Assembly (NCBI GenBank): GCA_019307665.1
Contig: JAFDJC010000220.1
Coordinates: 1-5,471 of the forward strand
Source of the DNA: Deltaproteobacteria bacterium
Lineage (GTDB): Bacteria; Desulfobacterota; Desulfobacteria; Desulfobacterales; SURF-7
Direction of reading: 5' to 3'
DNA length: 5,471 nt
Shown here: positions 1-5,390 of the stretch, piece after piece
Layout of the letters: the number at the start of each line of letters is the position of its first letter
Numbering within the stretch: the stretch's first letter is position 1
The notes under the pieces: model-generated
What the model was told of the DNA's origin: nothing
Databases searched by the model: none
What the model saw: only the letters and a program-made list of their open reading frames with translations
Position numbers and translations under genes: made by a program

Positions 1-484
1 TATATAACTGCATGCCTCCGACACCTAGAAAAGGCAGTATTGCAACTGAAAGAACGATAATCCCCATTCCACCAAGCCACTGAATAAGACTCCGCAAGAA
101 AAGAAGGCCCTTGGGAACGGCTTCGATATTAGTTAAAACAGACGAGCCGGTGGTTGTGAATCCTGATACGGATTCAAAAACCGCATCCCCGAATGTTTCG
201 AAAATACCCCCCAGGTAGAACGGAATAGCGCCAAGCAATCCTGCCGAAATCCAGCCAAACGCCACAATCGCTATTCCTTCACGCTGACTGATATGGCCTG
301 TTGATTGACCCCTGAAAACCGTGTAAAGAAAAAGGCCGACGGCAACCGCAATGGCCATTGATTTTAAAAGTGGTATGACACTCTGGTCTTTATAATACAG
401 GCCGCATAAAAGCGGAAACACCATGGTCAATCCCAGAATAAATATCAGGATCCCGATAAGATAGAAAATAAAGCGCCAGCGCAT
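1..484 (-). CDS. trkH: Trk-type potassium uptake protein TrkH, N-terminal part (cut by window edge)
   Basis: TrkH is the membrane pore of the Trk K+ uptake system and works with the cytosolic regulator TrkA. Reading from the ATG at 484 gives 161 residues that stay open to base 1, about one third of a usual 480-residue TrkH. Visible hydrophobic segments lie at about residues 5-27, 40-58 and 71-95. They are followed by the first pore loop with the filter motif SGFTTTGSSVL (107-117), and then by the TrkH-typical RSLIQWLGGMGIIVL (131-145). The start is supported by overlap with the trkA stop in TAATG and by a GGAG ribosome site at 493-496, inside the end of trkA, 8 nt before the ATG. The two genes are therefore probably translated together. 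The remaining pore repeats lie outside the window, so integrity of the whole gene cannot be judged. The family assignment is firm; the specific cation preference (K+ or Na+/K+) is inferred. Confidence 0.95.
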   Translation of the reverse strand, partial: MRWRFIFYLIGILIFILGLTMVFPLLCGLYYKDQSVIPLLKSMAIAVAVGLFLYTVFRGQSTGHISQREGIAIVAFGWISAGLLGAIPFYLGGIFETFGDAVFESVSGFTTTGSSVLTNIEAVPKGLLFLRSLIQWLGGMGIIVLSVAILPFLGVGGMQLY

Positions 485-1848
485 TAAAAGAACTCCATTT
501 TCACGGTTAAAATCTTTTCAATTTTCGGAACTGCCTTTCTTTTTGCAAAAATAATGATCCTGTCATCAGGCCGCACAACGCTCTCGCCGGAAGGAATAAT
601 AATGTCATCATTTCGAATAATGCCTGCGAGGATTGCCCCTTTTGGAAATGAAATCTTTTTCAGGGGTTTGCCGACAATATCCGATGTCTCCAGAGCAACC
701 GCTTCTAATATTTCAGCCTGCTCACCTTTGATGGACATGGCGGAAAGCACTTTCCCGCGCCTGATATGCTGAAGGATGGTGTTGATTGCCGAAAGCCTGG
801 GGCTGACCACCTGTTCTATACCGATTGCGGTCATTACCGGAAAATAGCTGAAGTTGCCGATTCTTGTAATCGTCTGTCGGGCTCCCATGCCCTTTGCAAG
901 AAGAGATACCAGGACATTGGTCTCTTCATCATTGGTTAGGGTAATCACGGCATCCATCTCAGCTATATTTTCTTCCAACAAAAGGTTTTGATCAGAACCG
1001 TCCCCGCAAAGCACAATGGTCTTGTTCATCTTTTCGGCAAGGGCTGTACACGTTTCATGGTCCTTTTCTATTATTTTTGTGTAAACATCCTTTTTCTCGA
1101 GCAAATCAGCCAACCGATATCCAATCCGTCCTCCGCCGATAATCATCACCCTTTTTACAGGTCTTTCATATTTATCAAAATCTTTAAGTGCTTCAGTAAA
1201 CTTGTCGGATTCAGCGATTAAATAAACAAGATCGCCCGACATAAGCCTGTCATTTCCACTTGGAATGATCAGTTTTTCATCCCGTACAACTGCCGCGATC
1301 AGTGTTCTTCGATTTCCCGTTTTTTGGGGGATTTCGGACAGTTTGACGCCGGAAAGCCTGGCATTCTCACTCATACGGATACCGACAAATTTCATCCTCC
1401 CATCAGCGAATTCACCCACATCCACTGCGCCTGGAACACTTAAAAAGTTGTCAATCGATTTGACGACTTCCACCTCCGGATTGATCAGAGTATCGATGTG
1501 CGGTGTATTCGTCCTGAAAATATCTTGATATTCATCGAATCCGGCATCACGGATCCGGGCGAGTTTCTTGGTAACAGGTGAAAGGATATCTGCCATCAGG
1601 CATGCCATAAGATTGGTTTCATCGCTGTCTGTGACCGCCAGCAGTAATTCCGCTTCCTTAATGCCTGCCTCTTCAAGAATCGGCGGGCTGCCTCCAGACC
1701 CTTTCAGCACCTGCACATCTATATTTTCCGCAACCCGGCGCAATGCATCAGGGTCACTGTCAACAACTACAACGTCTTTGTTCTCACGGGCAAGCCTGCT
1801 GGCGATATGAAAACCGACTTCTCCTGCACCGACAATCATTATCTTCAA
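484..1848 (-). CDS. trkA: Trk system potassium uptake protein TrkA (two RCK units)
   Basis: TrkA is the peripheral, nucleotide-binding gating subunit that controls TrkH on the cytoplasmic face. The product has 454 residues, close to the usual 458, and contains two tandem TrkA-N/TrkA-C units. The first Rossmann fold has GAGEVG (7-12) with acidic D30 at the end of beta-2. The second has GGGRIG (238-243), E261 and the GDGSD turn (282-286). The C-lobes are at about 140-225 and 370-450, each with the family's IIPSG-like strand (194-198 and 417-421). The start codon is TTG at 1848: it gives MKIMIVGAG, where the family begins, and is preceded by a G-rich ribosome site. The internal ATG at residue 4 has no such site and would cut into the first strand. 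trkH follows with a one-base overlap. A 113-bp gap with its own promoter-like sequence separates trkA from bioN. No inactivating change is visible. Confidence 0.97.
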   Translation of the reverse strand: MKIMIVGAGEVGFHIASRLARENKDVVVVDSDPDALRRVAENIDVQVLKGSGGSPPILEEAGIKEAELLLAVTDSDETNLMACLMADILSPVTKKLARIRDAGFDEYQDIFRTNTPHIDTLINPEVEVVKSIDNFLSVPGAVDVGEFADGRMKFVGIRMSENARLSGVKLSEIPQKTGNRRTLIAAVVRDEKLIIPSGNDRLMSGDLVYLIAESDKFTEALKDFDKYERPVKRVMIIGGGRIGYRLADLLEKKDVYTKIIEKDHETCTALAEKMNKTIVLCGDGSDQNLLLEENIAEMDAVITLTNDEETNVLVSLLAKGMGARQTITRIGNFSYFPVMTAIGIEQVVSPRLSAINTILQHIRRGKVLSAMSIKGEQAEILEAVALETSDIVGKPLKKISFPKGAILAGIIRNDDIIIPSGESVVRPDDRIIIFAKRKAVPKIEKILTVKMEFF

Positions 1849-1855
1849 ATTACCG

Positions 1856-1861
1856 CCCCCT
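1856..1861 (-). promoter_or_regulatory. Ribosome binding site supporting the TTG start of trkA
   Basis: On the minus strand the bases read AGGGGG, followed by a 7-nt spacer CGGTAAT and then TTG. This placement supports the TTG at 1848 as the true trkA start over the ATG three codons later. It is seen directly, and the role is inferred from spacing. Confidence 0.7.
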
Positions 1862-1900
1862 GTTTTTAACCGGTTTTATTTATAATAAAATATGACAAAC

Positions 1901-1929
1901 TATTTACTATACTCGATTTAATGTGTCAA
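1901..1929 (-). promoter_or_regulatory. Candidate sigma70-type promoter for trkA-trkH
   Basis: The minus strand has a perfect TTGACA at 1924-1929. A 17-nt spacer separates it from TAAATA at 1901-1906, which matches the -10 consensus at only 3 of 6 positions. A TATAGT sequence also lies in the spacer region but is too close to this -35 box to pair with it. The surrounding gap is AT-rich, so chance matches are likely. The perfect -35 and its place between two unrelated functions (biotin uptake and potassium uptake) make a separate trk promoter plausible but not proven. Confidence 0.4.
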
Positions 1930-1961
1930 TTACGGGTTGTTTTTCCACTGTTTTTTAAATT

Positions 1962-2711
1962 TTAACACATATAAGCTGCCGGAAAACAAAAACAGATCGC
2001 TAAGACAACGATTCCCCAGTCCTTGGGGCCTGAGGAGAAACCGGCATCGGTTCGGTTTTCCGAATAGCACCTTGATTCCATTGCTACTGCAAGGGCATCG
2101 GCAGTATAAAAAATTCGTTTCATAAAAGGAATGGAAAAGGCGGTAAGCCGAAAGACAGGATTTTTTCTGTTTTCAATACATCGGGCGCGCTGGGCATCTG
2201 ATGTAATTTTTGCCTGCGCCAGGATAACCGGAAGAAACCTGACCAAAAGGCCGATCATGGTTGCGGTCCTTTTTTCCGGAATAAACGGAACCGGCGCCAA
2301 AAACCACGCCACTGCCTCCCGTATCCGGGAAACTTTTGTGGAAACAATCAGGGTCAGACACATTAGCACTGTGAGCAGAAGGCGCATACAAACAAGTCCG
2401 CCCATAACAACTCCCTGTCGCGTCATTTCAATATTTTTGTAAGTAATCAATATATCTCCGGGCGTCGATAATACCCTGGCAGAAAAAACAAACACAAGCA
2501 GCAAAAGAAAAAACCGTAGATCTCTTACAATCATCATCACAGGAATCCGCTGTTTTAAAAGAAAAATAACAGGGATGGTTAGCAACAGGCAAAGTCCTTG
2601 AAAACCTGTAGCCAAGCCAACAATAGTGACCATGGCAAAACAAACAAACTTAAACCGCACATCGCGGCAGTGTAAAAACGAGTTTCCCGGCTGAAATTCA
2701 AAAACAGTCAT
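1962..2711 (-). CDS. bioN: ECF transporter transmembrane (T) component, BioN/CbiQ family
   Basis: This is the integral membrane coupling protein of an energy-coupling factor importer. It links the ATPase BioM to the substrate-binding BioY. The product has 249 residues. The N-terminus FEFQPGNSFLHCRDVRFK (4-21) matches the family's opening pattern (PGxSxxHxxDxRxK). Hydrophobic segments lie at about 22-53, 65-82, 100-123, 150-166 and 230-248. The cytoplasmic coupling region carries the two expected Ala-Arg-Gly-type motifs, here AQRARC (173-178) and MESRC (211-215); both have Cys where Gly is usual. The gene begins 14 nt after the bioM stop, with AAGG about 5 nt before the ATG, so the two are clearly co-transcribed. 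The name BioN rests on position behind bioY-bioM and next to birA; by sequence alone it could be called generic EcfT or CbiQ. Confidence 0.9.
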   Translation of the reverse strand: MTVFEFQPGNSFLHCRDVRFKFVCFAMVTIVGLATGFQGLCLLLTIPVIFLLKQRIPVMMIVRDLRFFLLLLVFVFSARVLSTPGDILITYKNIEMTRQGVVMGGLVCMRLLLTVLMCLTLIVSTKVSRIREAVAWFLAPVPFIPEKRTATMIGLLVRFLPVILAQAKITSDAQRARCIENRKNPVFRLTAFSIPFMKRIFYTADALAVAMESRCYSENRTDAGFSSGPKDWGIVVLAICFCFPAAYMC

Positions 2712-2725
2712 TTTAGCCTTTCAGG

Positions 2726-3478
2726 TTATGCAAGCCAAGGCTCGACATCCTTTCCGAGTCTCAACGCACATGGTTGCCTGATGCCGAATTTTTCAAGGTT
2801 ATCTAACAAAGCAACCAATGGCGCGTCTTTCACCTTTTTACCGCCATTCATAATAATCAGGCGGTCTGCATATGCGGCAACCTTTTCCATGTCATGTGTC
2901 GAGACAAGAATTGTATGTCCGGACCTGTGAAGCTCAAGGATTTTGGACAATACCTGCTTGACACCGAAATAGTCAAGATTTGAAAAAGGTTCGTCCATTA
3001 CCAGCACTTTAGGTTTCATTGATAAAGTTCCCGCAATCGCAAGCCGTCTCTTTTCACCCTGGGAAAGCAAGTGCGGTCTTTTTTCTTCAAATCCCTTCAA
3101 ACCAACTGTTGACAATGCTTCCATAACCCGTTTCTTCACTTCAGCTTTTTGCAGACAAAGATTTTCAGGCCCGAAAGCAACATCCTCATAAACTGTTTCA
3201 CCGACAATCTGGCTGTCGGCATCCTGAAAAACCATCCCCACCAGTTGTTTGGCCAGCCGAGGATTTTTCTTTACGGATACACCGTTAACGGTGACTGTGC
3301 CGCTGTTTGGAGTCAGGAGGCCGTTTAAATGATGAAAAAGTGTTGTTTTTCCTGATCCGTTGGGACCGGCAATCACAACGAATTCTCCTTCTTTGATGGA
3401 AAGGCTGACGCGGTCTATTCCGATAAAACCATCGGCAAATCGATGCGTCAGGTTGTCAATTTCGATCATGTTTTTCAT
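2726..3478 (-). CDS. bioM: ECF transporter ATP-binding (A) component, BioM/CbiO family
   Basis: This ATPase powers biotin import through the BioMNY ECF complex at the inner face of the membrane. The product has 250 residues with a complete ABC core. Walker A is GPNGSGKT (38-45) and the Q-loop is FQDADSQ (84-90, Q85). The signature is LSQGE (138-142), Walker B is VLVMDEP (158-164), the D-loop is SNLD (166-169) and the switch histidine is STHD (H195). The stretch after the Q-loop, VYEDVAFGPENL (96-107), is the CbiO/EcfA hallmark and separates it from ordinary importer ATPases. Only one A component is present, so it would act as a homodimer. The start at 3478 lacks a strong ribosome site; the ATG at residue 4 is an alternative that would change little. 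The gap to bioY holds a palindromic repeat. Substrate assignment to biotin comes from its neighbours. Confidence 0.93.
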   Translation of the reverse strand: MKNMIEIDNLTHRFADGFIGIDRVSLSIKEGEFVVIAGPNGSGKTTLFHHLNGLLTPNSGTVTVNGVSVKKNPRLAKQLVGMVFQDADSQIVGETVYEDVAFGPENLCLQKAEVKKRVMEALSTVGLKGFEEKRPHLLSQGEKRRLAIAGTLSMKPKVLVMDEPFSNLDYFGVKQVLSKILELHRSGHTILVSTHDMEKVAAYADRLIIMNGGKKVKDAPLVALLDNLEKFGIRQPCALRLGKDVEPWLA

Positions 3479-3510
3479 TTTTATGCCAATTTAATACTTG
3501 TAAGCTTTCT

Positions 3511-3611
3511 AAAAAGTTGAATCCCGTCACTCCGGCGAAAGCCGGAGTCCGGTAGATTCAATACATTCTGGATGCCGGATCAAGTCCGACATGACGATTT
3601 CGAGACTTTTT
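3511..3611. repeat. Compound palindromic repeat (REP/MITE-like) between bioY and bioM
   Basis: Two hairpins lie side by side. The first is a perfect 8-bp stem ACTCCGGC / GCCGGAGT (3529-3536 and 3541-3548) with a GAAA loop. The second is ATGCCGGA / TCCGACAT (3572-3579 and 3585-3592) with one mismatch that becomes a G-U pair on the minus-strand RNA. They are enclosed by CGTCA (3525-3529) and TGACG (3592-3596), and further out by AAAAAGT (3511-3517) and ACTTTTT (3605-3611). Motifs of the type CCGGCGAAAGCCGG and CCGGATCAAGTCCG are familiar from dispersed repeats in many proteobacterial genomes. There is no T-run directly after the stem in the transcript direction (TTTTT starts about 8 nt later), so a classical terminator is unlikely. 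Copy number elsewhere cannot be seen here. Confidence 0.75.
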
Positions 3612-3612
3612 A

Positions 3613-4146
3613 CTATTTTGTCAATATTAACGGACGAATTACTTTGGCCACAGGAATCACAGCAATAATCTTCAGAACGTCACCGACAAGAAAAGGGTAT
3701 AGCCCAAACATAAGCGCCTTTTCTGCAGTCATGCCTGTGACCATTTTCAGCCAGGGTACGCCGCATACATAAACAATTGCCGTCCCGACAACAAGAGCCA
3801 AAAGGTCGAATACTTTTCGTGCTCCGAGCTTTTCTGATATAAGACCTGTAAAGTAGACAGCAGGAAGATATCCTAGGAGATAGCCCCCGGTTGGCCCTGC
3901 AATTCTTCCTATTCCGCCTGTACCCCCGGCAAAAACCGGCAGGCCCAATGCACCGGCAATAAGGTATACGCCGACACTTGCCAGCCCCCACCTGCTGCCA
4001 AGCAAAATGCCGGACAGCAAGACAAAAAAATTCTGAAGCACAATCGGTACCGGACCTATCGGTATAGCGATAAATGCGCCGGCCGCAATAAGCGCAGACA
4101 TAAGCGATGCATACACCGTCATCCTGAGTTCATTTGATAAATTCAT
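3613..4146 (-). CDS. bioY: Biotin transporter substrate-binding (S) component BioY
   Basis: BioY is the small membrane protein that binds biotin with high affinity. It delivers biotin to the cytoplasm when coupled to BioM and BioN. The product has 177 residues, normal for the family, and is strongly hydrophobic with about six membrane segments. Family hallmarks appear in order: GPVPIVLQNFFV (31-42), GALGLPVFAGGTGG (65-78), GPTGGYLLGY (84-93), YVCGVPWL (126-133) and PFLVGDVLK (151-159). The last motif carries the conserved Asp156 and Lys159 that line the biotin pocket in this family. The ATG at 4146 has AGAGGT at 4157-4162 as a ribosome site, 10 nt upstream. The gene sits between birA and bioM, matching the bioY-bioM-bioN order of dedicated biotin ECF systems. 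The stop TAG lies one base from the outer arm of the downstream repeat. Confidence 0.97.
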   Translation of the reverse strand: MNLSNELRMTVYASLMSALIAAGAFIAIPIGPVPIVLQNFFVLLSGILLGSRWGLASVGVYLIAGALGLPVFAGGTGGIGRIAGPTGGYLLGYLPAVYFTGLISEKLGARKVFDLLALVVGTAIVYVCGVPWLKMVTGMTAEKALMFGLYPFLVGDVLKIIAVIPVAKVIRPLILTK

Positions 4147-4185
4147 ATACTATACAACCTCTGTTTGTAATTTCGCAAGAATTCC

Positions 4186-4267
4186 GGGCAAGGATATCTC
4201 ATTTATAAATATCTGAAACTCGCTTCGCTCAAACACTCACCTATTTATAAATGAGACATTCTTGCCC
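4186..4267. repeat. 82-bp long inverted repeat between birA and bioY
   Basis: Arms of 26 bases (4186-4211 and 4242-4267) are inverted copies matching at 24 of 26 positions. The ends are perfect (GGGCAAG / CTTGCCC), and the inner 15 positions are perfect (CTCATTTATAAATA and its complement, plus one flanking pair). The inner ATTTATAAAT is itself palindromic. The 30-base centre (4212-4241) contains CTCGCTTCGCTC, which reads the same in reverse on one strand. On the minus-strand RNA this would fold into a long stem between the birA stop and the bioY ribosome site. No T-run follows the stem, so it is not a textbook terminator. It may be a mobile palindromic element or an mRNA-processing or stabilising hairpin; the sequence alone does not decide. 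Confidence 0.8.
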
Positions 4268-4297
4268 TTCCCTGTCATTTTGAAAAGTTACCTTTGT

Positions 4298-5242
4298 TTA
4301 ATGAAAGCAGTCTCCATAAACTACTTTCTGTATAGCACCGTCTTCTGTTTCAATAACCAAAGCACCGTTTTCATCCACATCAATAGCCTTGCCGTGAAAG
4401 GTTTCACTTGTTGTTACAATTTTAACCATCCGGCCAAGCGTCACCGTGTATTCTTTCCATTCACCTATAATATGATCCAGGCCAATATGGTCCAGATTAT
4501 GGCCCGGACTGTTGCTCTCAAGTGTCTTTTCAAGACCATCAAGGAATCCGGCAAGGATTTCTCTTCGACCTACCGCATGTCCAAGTAGCTGTTTTAGTGA
4601 CGTTGCCCTCTGCTCCTTCGGTGTTGGATTGTTGTTAACGTTAAGTCCTATGCCGATATTAATAAAAGATACGATTTCGCCTTCTGCTTCCATTTCTGAA
4701 AGCATACCTGAAATTTTACAATCATTTACCAAAATATCGTTCGGCCATTTCACACCGGCTTCAATGGAAAACATTTTTCTTAAAAGCTTTGCCAAGACAA
4801 GGGATGCTGCGAAGTTAACCCTGAAACTAAATATTGGCGGAATATCCGGCCTTAATACAACCGTAAAATAGAGCCCCCCTTTTTCAGACAGCCAGGTTCT
4901 TTTCAGCCGCCCCCGCCCCCTGTTCTGAGTTTCTGCTACAACAACCGTAAAGTCCGGGCAATCCTTTCTTGAAAGCTCTCTTGCCTTGTCCATTGTTGAT
5001 TCTGTTTCCTGAAAAAAATGAATTTTTCCTTTCCTTTCGGGAAATTCCCACGGAAAAAGCGCATCAGGCGAAGAGACAAAACAATAACCCCCGGAAGTGG
5101 CTTCAATATCATAGCCCAGTTCCCGGAGTTTTCTGATATGTTTCCAAACAGAAACCCTTGAGATTCCGAGATCAAAACTAAGATCTTCTCCGGAAACAAT
5201 CTCTTTTTTTCTTCTCAGAATACTGAGTATTTTTCCTTTCAT
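4298..5242 (-). CDS. birA: Bifunctional biotin protein ligase / biotin operon repressor BirA
   Basis: BirA makes biotinyl-5'-AMP and transfers biotin to carboxylase carrier lysines. When loaded with biotinyl-AMP and no acceptor is available, it dimerises and represses biotin genes. The product has 314 residues, close to E. coli BirA (321). An N-terminal winged helix spans about 1-55 (GISRVSVWKHI at 26-36, GGYCF at 51-55), so this is the DNA-binding class. The catalytic domain has NRGRGRLKRTW (107-117), KWPNDI (165-170), CKISGMLSE (175-183) with the conserved Lys176, and GIGLNVN (197-203). A C-terminal SH3-like domain covers about 268-314. The ATG at 5242 has only a weak GGA ribosome site. A BirA-type operator lies about 30 bp upstream, indicating self-repression, and the biotin transporter genes follow in the same direction. 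A short tandem duplication (LDHI twice, 250-258) is the only oddity. Confidence 0.97.
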   Translation of the reverse strand: MKGKILSILRRKKEIVSGEDLSFDLGISRVSVWKHIRKLRELGYDIEATSGGYCFVSSPDALFPWEFPERKGKIHFFQETESTMDKARELSRKDCPDFTVVVAETQNRGRGRLKRTWLSEKGGLYFTVVLRPDIPPIFSFRVNFAASLVLAKLLRKMFSIEAGVKWPNDILVNDCKISGMLSEMEAEGEIVSFINIGIGLNVNNNPTPKEQRATSLKQLLGHAVGRREILAGFLDGLEKTLESNSPGHNLDHIGLDHIIGEWKEYTVTLGRMVKIVTTSETFHGKAIDVDENGALVIETEDGAIQKVVYGDCFH

Positions 5243-5269
5243 TTATATCCAGTCTATTTATTTTGCCTG

Positions 5270-5301
5270 TGGTTAACCATCAAAATAGGATTGGTTAACG
5301 A
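5270..5301 (-). promoter_or_regulatory. BirA operator (BirA box) upstream of birA
   Basis: On the minus strand the half-sites are TCGTTAACC (5293-5301) and GGTTAACCA (5270-5278), separated by 14 bases. The known conserved BirA signal is two inverted 9-bp half-sites of the form TTGTnAACC and GGTTnACAA with a 14-16 bp spacer. Each half-site here differs from the TTGTTAACC form at one position. The site lies 27 bp upstream of the birA start and overlaps where its promoter should be. This fits repression of birA, and probably of the following bioY-bioM-bioN, by biotinyl-AMP-loaded BirA. The match is seen; the regulatory role is inferred. Confidence 0.88.
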
Positions 5302-5314
5302 AAAAATAACAAAA

Positions 5315-5320
5315 AGTCAA
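5315..5320 (-). promoter_or_regulatory. -35-like box of the birA promoter
   Basis: The minus strand reads TTGACT (5 of 6 consensus). At normal spacing the -10 falls inside the first BirA half-site as TAACCA, a poor match. A less likely pair is TTGTTA (5307-5312) with TATTTT (5282-5287) at 19 bp. Either way the promoter would be overlapped by the operator, as expected for a BirA-repressed gene, but the exact -10 cannot be fixed. Confidence 0.3.
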
Positions 5321-5340
5321 ACCAAAATATGTATTTCTCT

Positions 5341-5370
5341 TTGACAAAGCCCTTCGTTTTCAGATATACA
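5341..5370 (+). promoter_or_regulatory. Candidate plus-strand promoter pointing out of the right edge
   Basis: The plus strand has a perfect TTGACA at 5341-5346 and TATACA at 5365-5370 (4 of 6) with an 18-bp spacer. A perfect TATAAT follows at 5376-5381 but has no good partner -35. This faces away from birA, as for a divergent gene or small RNA. No ATG occurs on the plus strand from 5382 to the window end, so any product would start beyond the edge. Confidence 0.35.
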
Positions 5371-5390
5371 GTATGTATAATCTTATACTG
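5369..5390. promoter_or_regulatory. 22-bp dyad overlapping the divergent promoter candidate
   Basis: CAGTAT at 5369-5374 and ATACTG at 5385-5390 form perfect inverted arms, with one further G-T pair, around a 10-base AT-rich centre holding TATAAT. The position over a possible -10 region would suit a repressor operator. Its AT-rich nature makes chance occurrence possible, and no known regulator is assigned. Confidence 0.3.

Noticed and set aside
1868..1890. AACCGGTT palindrome and TTTTATT/AATAAAA dyad before trkA
   Set aside because: They are short and very AT-rich in an AT-rich gap, with no GC stem and no following T-run that would make a terminator; chance is likely.
4147..4185. TTGCGA-18-TATAGT promoter-like pair just before bioY
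   Set aside because: The -10 would end two bases before the ATG, and the ribosome site would lie upstream of the transcript start, so it cannot serve bioY normally.
4632..4820. Extra GTTAAC motifs inside birA (TTGTTAACG at 4632-4640, GTTAACC at 4814-4820)
   Set aside because: They lie within conserved coding sequence, are about 175 bp apart, and lack a properly spaced inverted partner, so they are not BirA boxes.
554..4871. Several open frames of 60-120 codons on the plus strand and small frames nested in the minus strand
   Set aside because: They lie opposite or out of frame with well-supported genes, have no recognisable family features or ribosome sites, and are explained as shadows.
5359..5382. 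LexA-like half-site (TACTGTATAT on the minus strand)
   Set aside because: No matching inverted half at the required spacing is present; only a single half-site.
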